A stretch of 8,329 nt of DNA from Candidatus Zixiibacteriota bacterium. GTDB taxonomy: Bacteria; Zixibacteria; MSB-5A5; GN15; FEB-12. A model generated the notes under the pieces. That model was not told the DNA's origin. It saw nothing but the letters and a program-made list of their open reading frames with translations, and made no database searches. The stretch is from the NCBI GenBank assembly GCA_003641345.1, contig QNAD01000074.1, forward strand, positions 1 to 8,329. The letters are read 5' to 3'. Shown here piece by piece: positions 6,125 to 8,329 of this stretch. Numbering within the stretch: the stretch's first letter is position 1; every line of letters begins with the position of its first letter. The position numbers were made by a program, and so were the translations under genes.

Positions 6125-7069
6125 TCAGAGCTTTTTAAATTGCTCGTACAAATCATTACTAACTTCGTAGGGATCTTTTTCCCGATTGATAATTTCACCA
6201 ATTAATCCTTCAAACGAAATTTTTCCGGATAATTGATCTGAAAATTCTACATAAAATCTGTTTTTGATGATATTTTGGATTTTACGCTCAATTTGCTTGC
6301 GTCGGCGAAGTTCAAACTGGCCATTATTGTTACAAAAATCATAATGCTCCATAATCGCATCACAGAGAACATCAATATTTTCATCTTTTGTAGCAATAGT
6401 TGGAATAATCGGAATATCCCAATCTATATTTTGATGGTTTTGCAAATGAAGTGAATAAGTTAGTTCATCTATCAAATTATCAGAACCAGGCCTATCAGCT
6501 TTGTTAACTACCATAATATCCGCAATTTCCATCAGACCTGCTTTCATTGTCTGAACGGCATCACCTGACTCCGGCACAATTGCAACTACGATTGTATCAC
6601 AACTATCAATTATATCAAGCTCTACTTGCCCCACTCCAACTGTTTCAATAAGAATATAATCAAAACCAAAAGCATCCAGCACAACTGCAATGTTATCGGT
6701 TGACGATGCCAAACCACCCGATGCCCCCCGAGTAGCCATCGACCTGAAATAAATATTTCCCCCTGTCGGAACTTCGTTCATTCGCACTCGATCCCCTAAA
6801 AGAGCACCTCCTGAAAAAGGAGATGTTGGGTCGATTGCAACAACACCAATTTTCTTATCAATCCCGACTAATTTGTTTAAGATTCTATTAACTAAAGTTG
6901 ATTTACCTGCTCCCGGAGGTCCGGTAACTCCTATCCTGACCGCATTACCCGCTTTCAAATATAACTTGCCTAAAAGTTCCTGATATCCATCCTTTCGATT
7001 TTCTACGAATGAAATCACTTTAGATAAAGCACGAACATCACCCTGATAGAATTTTTCGAGAACCGTCAT
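6125..7069 (-). CDS. meaB: MeaB/ArgK-family G-protein chaperone for B12-dependent mutase
   Basis: This 314-residue protein is a full-length member of the SIMIBI-class GTPase family that loads and protects adenosylcobalamin-dependent acyl-CoA mutases. It shows Walker A GPPGAGKST (50-58), the family segment AIDPTSPFSGGALLGDR (78-94), the switch-region motif ETVGVGQ (142-148) and the guanine-specificity motif NKAD (189-192). It hydrolyses GTP to gate cofactor delivery and release of damaged cofactor. A helical C-terminal dimerisation region follows. It starts only 4 nt after the recJ stop, with GGGAT as a weak ribosome binding site, so its translation is probably coupled to recJ. It precedes the mutase genes by 129 nt. 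In IcmF enzymes a related G domain is fused to the mutase; here it is separate. Its partner is inferred from position. Confidence 0.95.
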   Translation of the reverse strand: MTVLEKFYQGDVRALSKVISFVENRKDGYQELLGKLYLKAGNAVRIGVTGPPGAGKSTLVNRILNKLVGIDKKIGVVAIDPTSPFSGGALLGDRVRMNEVPTGGNIYFRSMATRGASGGLASSTDNIAVVLDAFGFDYILIETVGVGQVELDIIDSCDTIVVAIVPESGDAVQTMKAGLMEIADIMVVNKADRPGSDNLIDELTYSLHLQNHQNIDWDIPIIPTIATKDENIDVLCDAIMEHYDFCNNNGQFELRRRKQIERKIQNIIKNRFYVEFSDQLSGKISFEGLIGEIINREKDPYEVSNDLYEQFKKL

Positions 7070-7073
7070 TTTT

Positions 7074-8329
7074 TTATCCCAAACCGGTTGAAAGAGTACT
7101 CACCGTTGGTTTAATATCTTTTAGACGTATTTGTATTTTTGTAATATTGTTATAAGTGTTATATTCAACTACATAAACAACATCCACCAAACAACCTTCG
7201 GATGAAATATGTTTCACCATATCTCCAAAACCATAACCTATAACATCAAAAATGGCAGTCCCTTTGCGGATTTTTATTCTCAGGTGATTCCTTCCCACTG
7301 TATAAGGTCGCCCGACAACTTCACAATTCCGAGTTAAGAATACCGGTCTTGTATTTTGCGGACCAAATGGTGAAAAATTATCAATGGATTGTACTAGTTC
7401 ATCGTTTATTGAAGATAATTCAATTTCACCATCAATGTTAAGCTTAGGCAAAATATCTTCTGAAGTTAAGCTAACATCGGAAACACTCAAGAAACGTTTT
7501 CTGAATTCTTCCACATTCTCTTGTTTAATTGAAAGCCCTGCCGCATATTTATGCCCACCATATTTAATTAACAAATCTTCACACTTCTTCAAAGCTTCAC
7601 ACAGATGAAATCCTGGAATAGATCTGGCTGAACCTTTTCCCACTCCATTGGTAATAGATATCATTACTGTCGGCAGATGATATTTTTCGACCAATCTTGA
7701 AGCAACAATTCCAATAACTCCCTGATGCCAACCTTCGCCGGCTAAAATTATTGCTTTGTCATTTTCCAAATCAGCAACTTCATACATTTGATCCATAGCA
7801 TCCTGAAGAGTTGCCCTGTCAATCTCTTTCCGCCTTTTATTTTCAGAGTCAAGCTTTCGAGCAATTTCAGAAGCTACTCTTTCATCCCGAGTTGATAGTA
7901 ACCTAACAGCCTCTCCCGCATCACCTAATCTTCCCAAAGCATTAATTCTTGGTGCCAAAATAAAAACAACCTGTCCGGTGCTAATATCTTTTCCCATTAA
8001 ACCGGACACAAAAGTAAGTGATTTCAAGCCCGGTTTGGTCGTTCTTGATATCTGTTTAAGTCCAAATTTGGTGAAAATTCTATTCTCTCCAACCAATGGG
8101 ACAATATCTGCGGAAGTACCCAAAGCAACTAAATCAAGATGTTGGTCTAATTCTGATTCATTTTGACTCATTGAACGATACAGCGCCTGAGCAAACTTAT
8201 ATGCAACTCCAACTCCTGAAAGTTCCTCGCCATAGGTACATCCAATTTGTTTAGGATTAATAACTGCACATGCTTTTGGAATTGATTCGCCTTGTTCGTG
8301 ATGGTCAGTAATAATTACATCAATCCCAA
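7074..8329 (-). CDS. recJ: Single-stranded-DNA-specific exonuclease RecJ (partial, N-terminus missing)
   Basis: The reading frame runs without a start to the right edge and gives 417 visible residues; RecJ is usually about 570, so roughly 150 N-terminal residues, including the first DHH-family motifs, are outside. The first visible residues read GIDVIITDHHEQGESIP, with the DHH motif encoded at 8306-8298. Next come LDLVALGTSADIVPL (visible 64-78), APRINALGRLGDA (125-137), GKGSARS (230-236) and the GGH motif of the DHHA1 domain (257-259), then a C-terminal OB-like region. RecJ degrades single-stranded DNA 5' to 3' in recombination and repair. The Met encoded at 8171-8169 is internal, because the family pattern continues upstream without a break. 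The stop is 4 nt before meaB. This housekeeping gene has no evident metabolic link to the genes downstream. Confidence 0.96.
   Translation of the reverse strand, partial: GIDVIITDHHEQGESIPKACAVINPKQIGCTYGEELSGVGVAYKFAQALYRSMSQNESELDQHLDLVALGTSADIVPLVGENRIFTKFGLKQISRTTKPGLKSLTFVSGLMGKDISTGQVVFILAPRINALGRLGDAGEAVRLLSTRDERVASEIARKLDSENKRRKEIDRATLQDAMDQMYEVADLENDKAIILAGEGWHQGVIGIVASRLVEKYHLPTVMISITNGVGKGSARSIPGFHLCEALKKCEDLLIKYGGHKYAAGLSIKQENVEEFRKRFLSVSDVSLTSEDILPKLNIDGEIELSSINDELVQSIDNFSPFGPQNTRPVFLTRNCEVVGRPYTVGRNHLRIKIRKGTAIFDVIGYGFGDMVKHISSEGCLVDVVYVVEYNTYNNITKIQIRLKDIKPTVSTLSTGLG

Noticed and set aside
5974..6201. 75-codon minus-strand open frame spanning the meaB-mutase gap
   Set aside because: It starts out of frame inside meaB and ends inside the mutase gene. 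It has no good ribosome binding site and its composition reflects the AT-rich gap. Overlap with two well-supported genes makes it unlikely.
7074..8171. Short RecJ starting at the Met encoded at 8171-8169
   Set aside because: The same frame continues upstream to the window edge with the RecJ DHH motif and the LSGVGVAYKF segment, so this Met is internal.

Overview
All protein-coding genes in this window lie on the minus strand, so transcription runs from high to low coordinates. The DNA is AT-rich (roughly 40% GC). Shine-Dalgarno-like sequences are clear before some genes (GGAGG before the acyl-CoA dehydrogenase and the Mrr-like gene, GGAG before the mutase) and weak before others. The RecJ is of the bacterial type. 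Together this points to a bacterium with a coenzyme B12-dependent, CoA-based heterotrophic metabolism. I cannot name the phylum from the sequence; an under-sampled lineage is possible.

Layout in transcription order: (1) the 3' three quarters of recJ, cut by the right edge; (2) a MeaB/ArgK-type G-protein chaperone starting 4 nt after recJ; (3) a 129-nt gap holding inverted and direct repeats and a weak candidate promoter; (4) the large (565 aa) and (5) small (140 aa) subunits of a two-subunit acyl-CoA mutase; (6) a short-chain-type acyl-CoA dehydrogenase; (7) a metallo-beta-lactamase-fold hydrolase; (8) a full-length biotin-dependent acyl-CoA carboxyltransferase of the PccB/MmdA type; (9) the first 76 codons of an Mrr-like restriction gene, cut by the left edge. 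Gaps downstream of the mutase are only 39, 41, 6, 23 and 12 nt, so genes 4-9 look like one transcription unit, possibly continuous with recJ-meaB. No tRNA, rRNA, CRISPR array, insertion sequence or convincing terminator was seen, and no gene-free stretch exceeds 300 bases.

The main result concerns substrate specificity. By homology the mutase would be called methylmalonyl-CoA mutase. However, the two residues that define that specificity (Tyr89 and Arg207 in the Propionibacterium shermanii enzyme) are Phe90 and Gln208 here, the pair known from isobutyryl-CoA mutase. The subunit sizes also fit IcmA/IcmB. The cluster can then be read as isobutyryl-CoA (valine or isobutyrate) to n-butyryl-CoA by the mutase, maintained by MeaB, then to crotonyl-CoA by the dehydrogenase. 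The carboxyltransferase would handle propionyl-CoA/methylmalonyl-CoA from related substrates. The role of the metallo-hydrolase is unknown. The dehydrogenase has an unusual flavin-site motif, and the Mrr-like gene is markedly AT-richer and looks like a recent neighbour. I see no clearly new multi-gene system; the mutase reassignment is the most substantive point.
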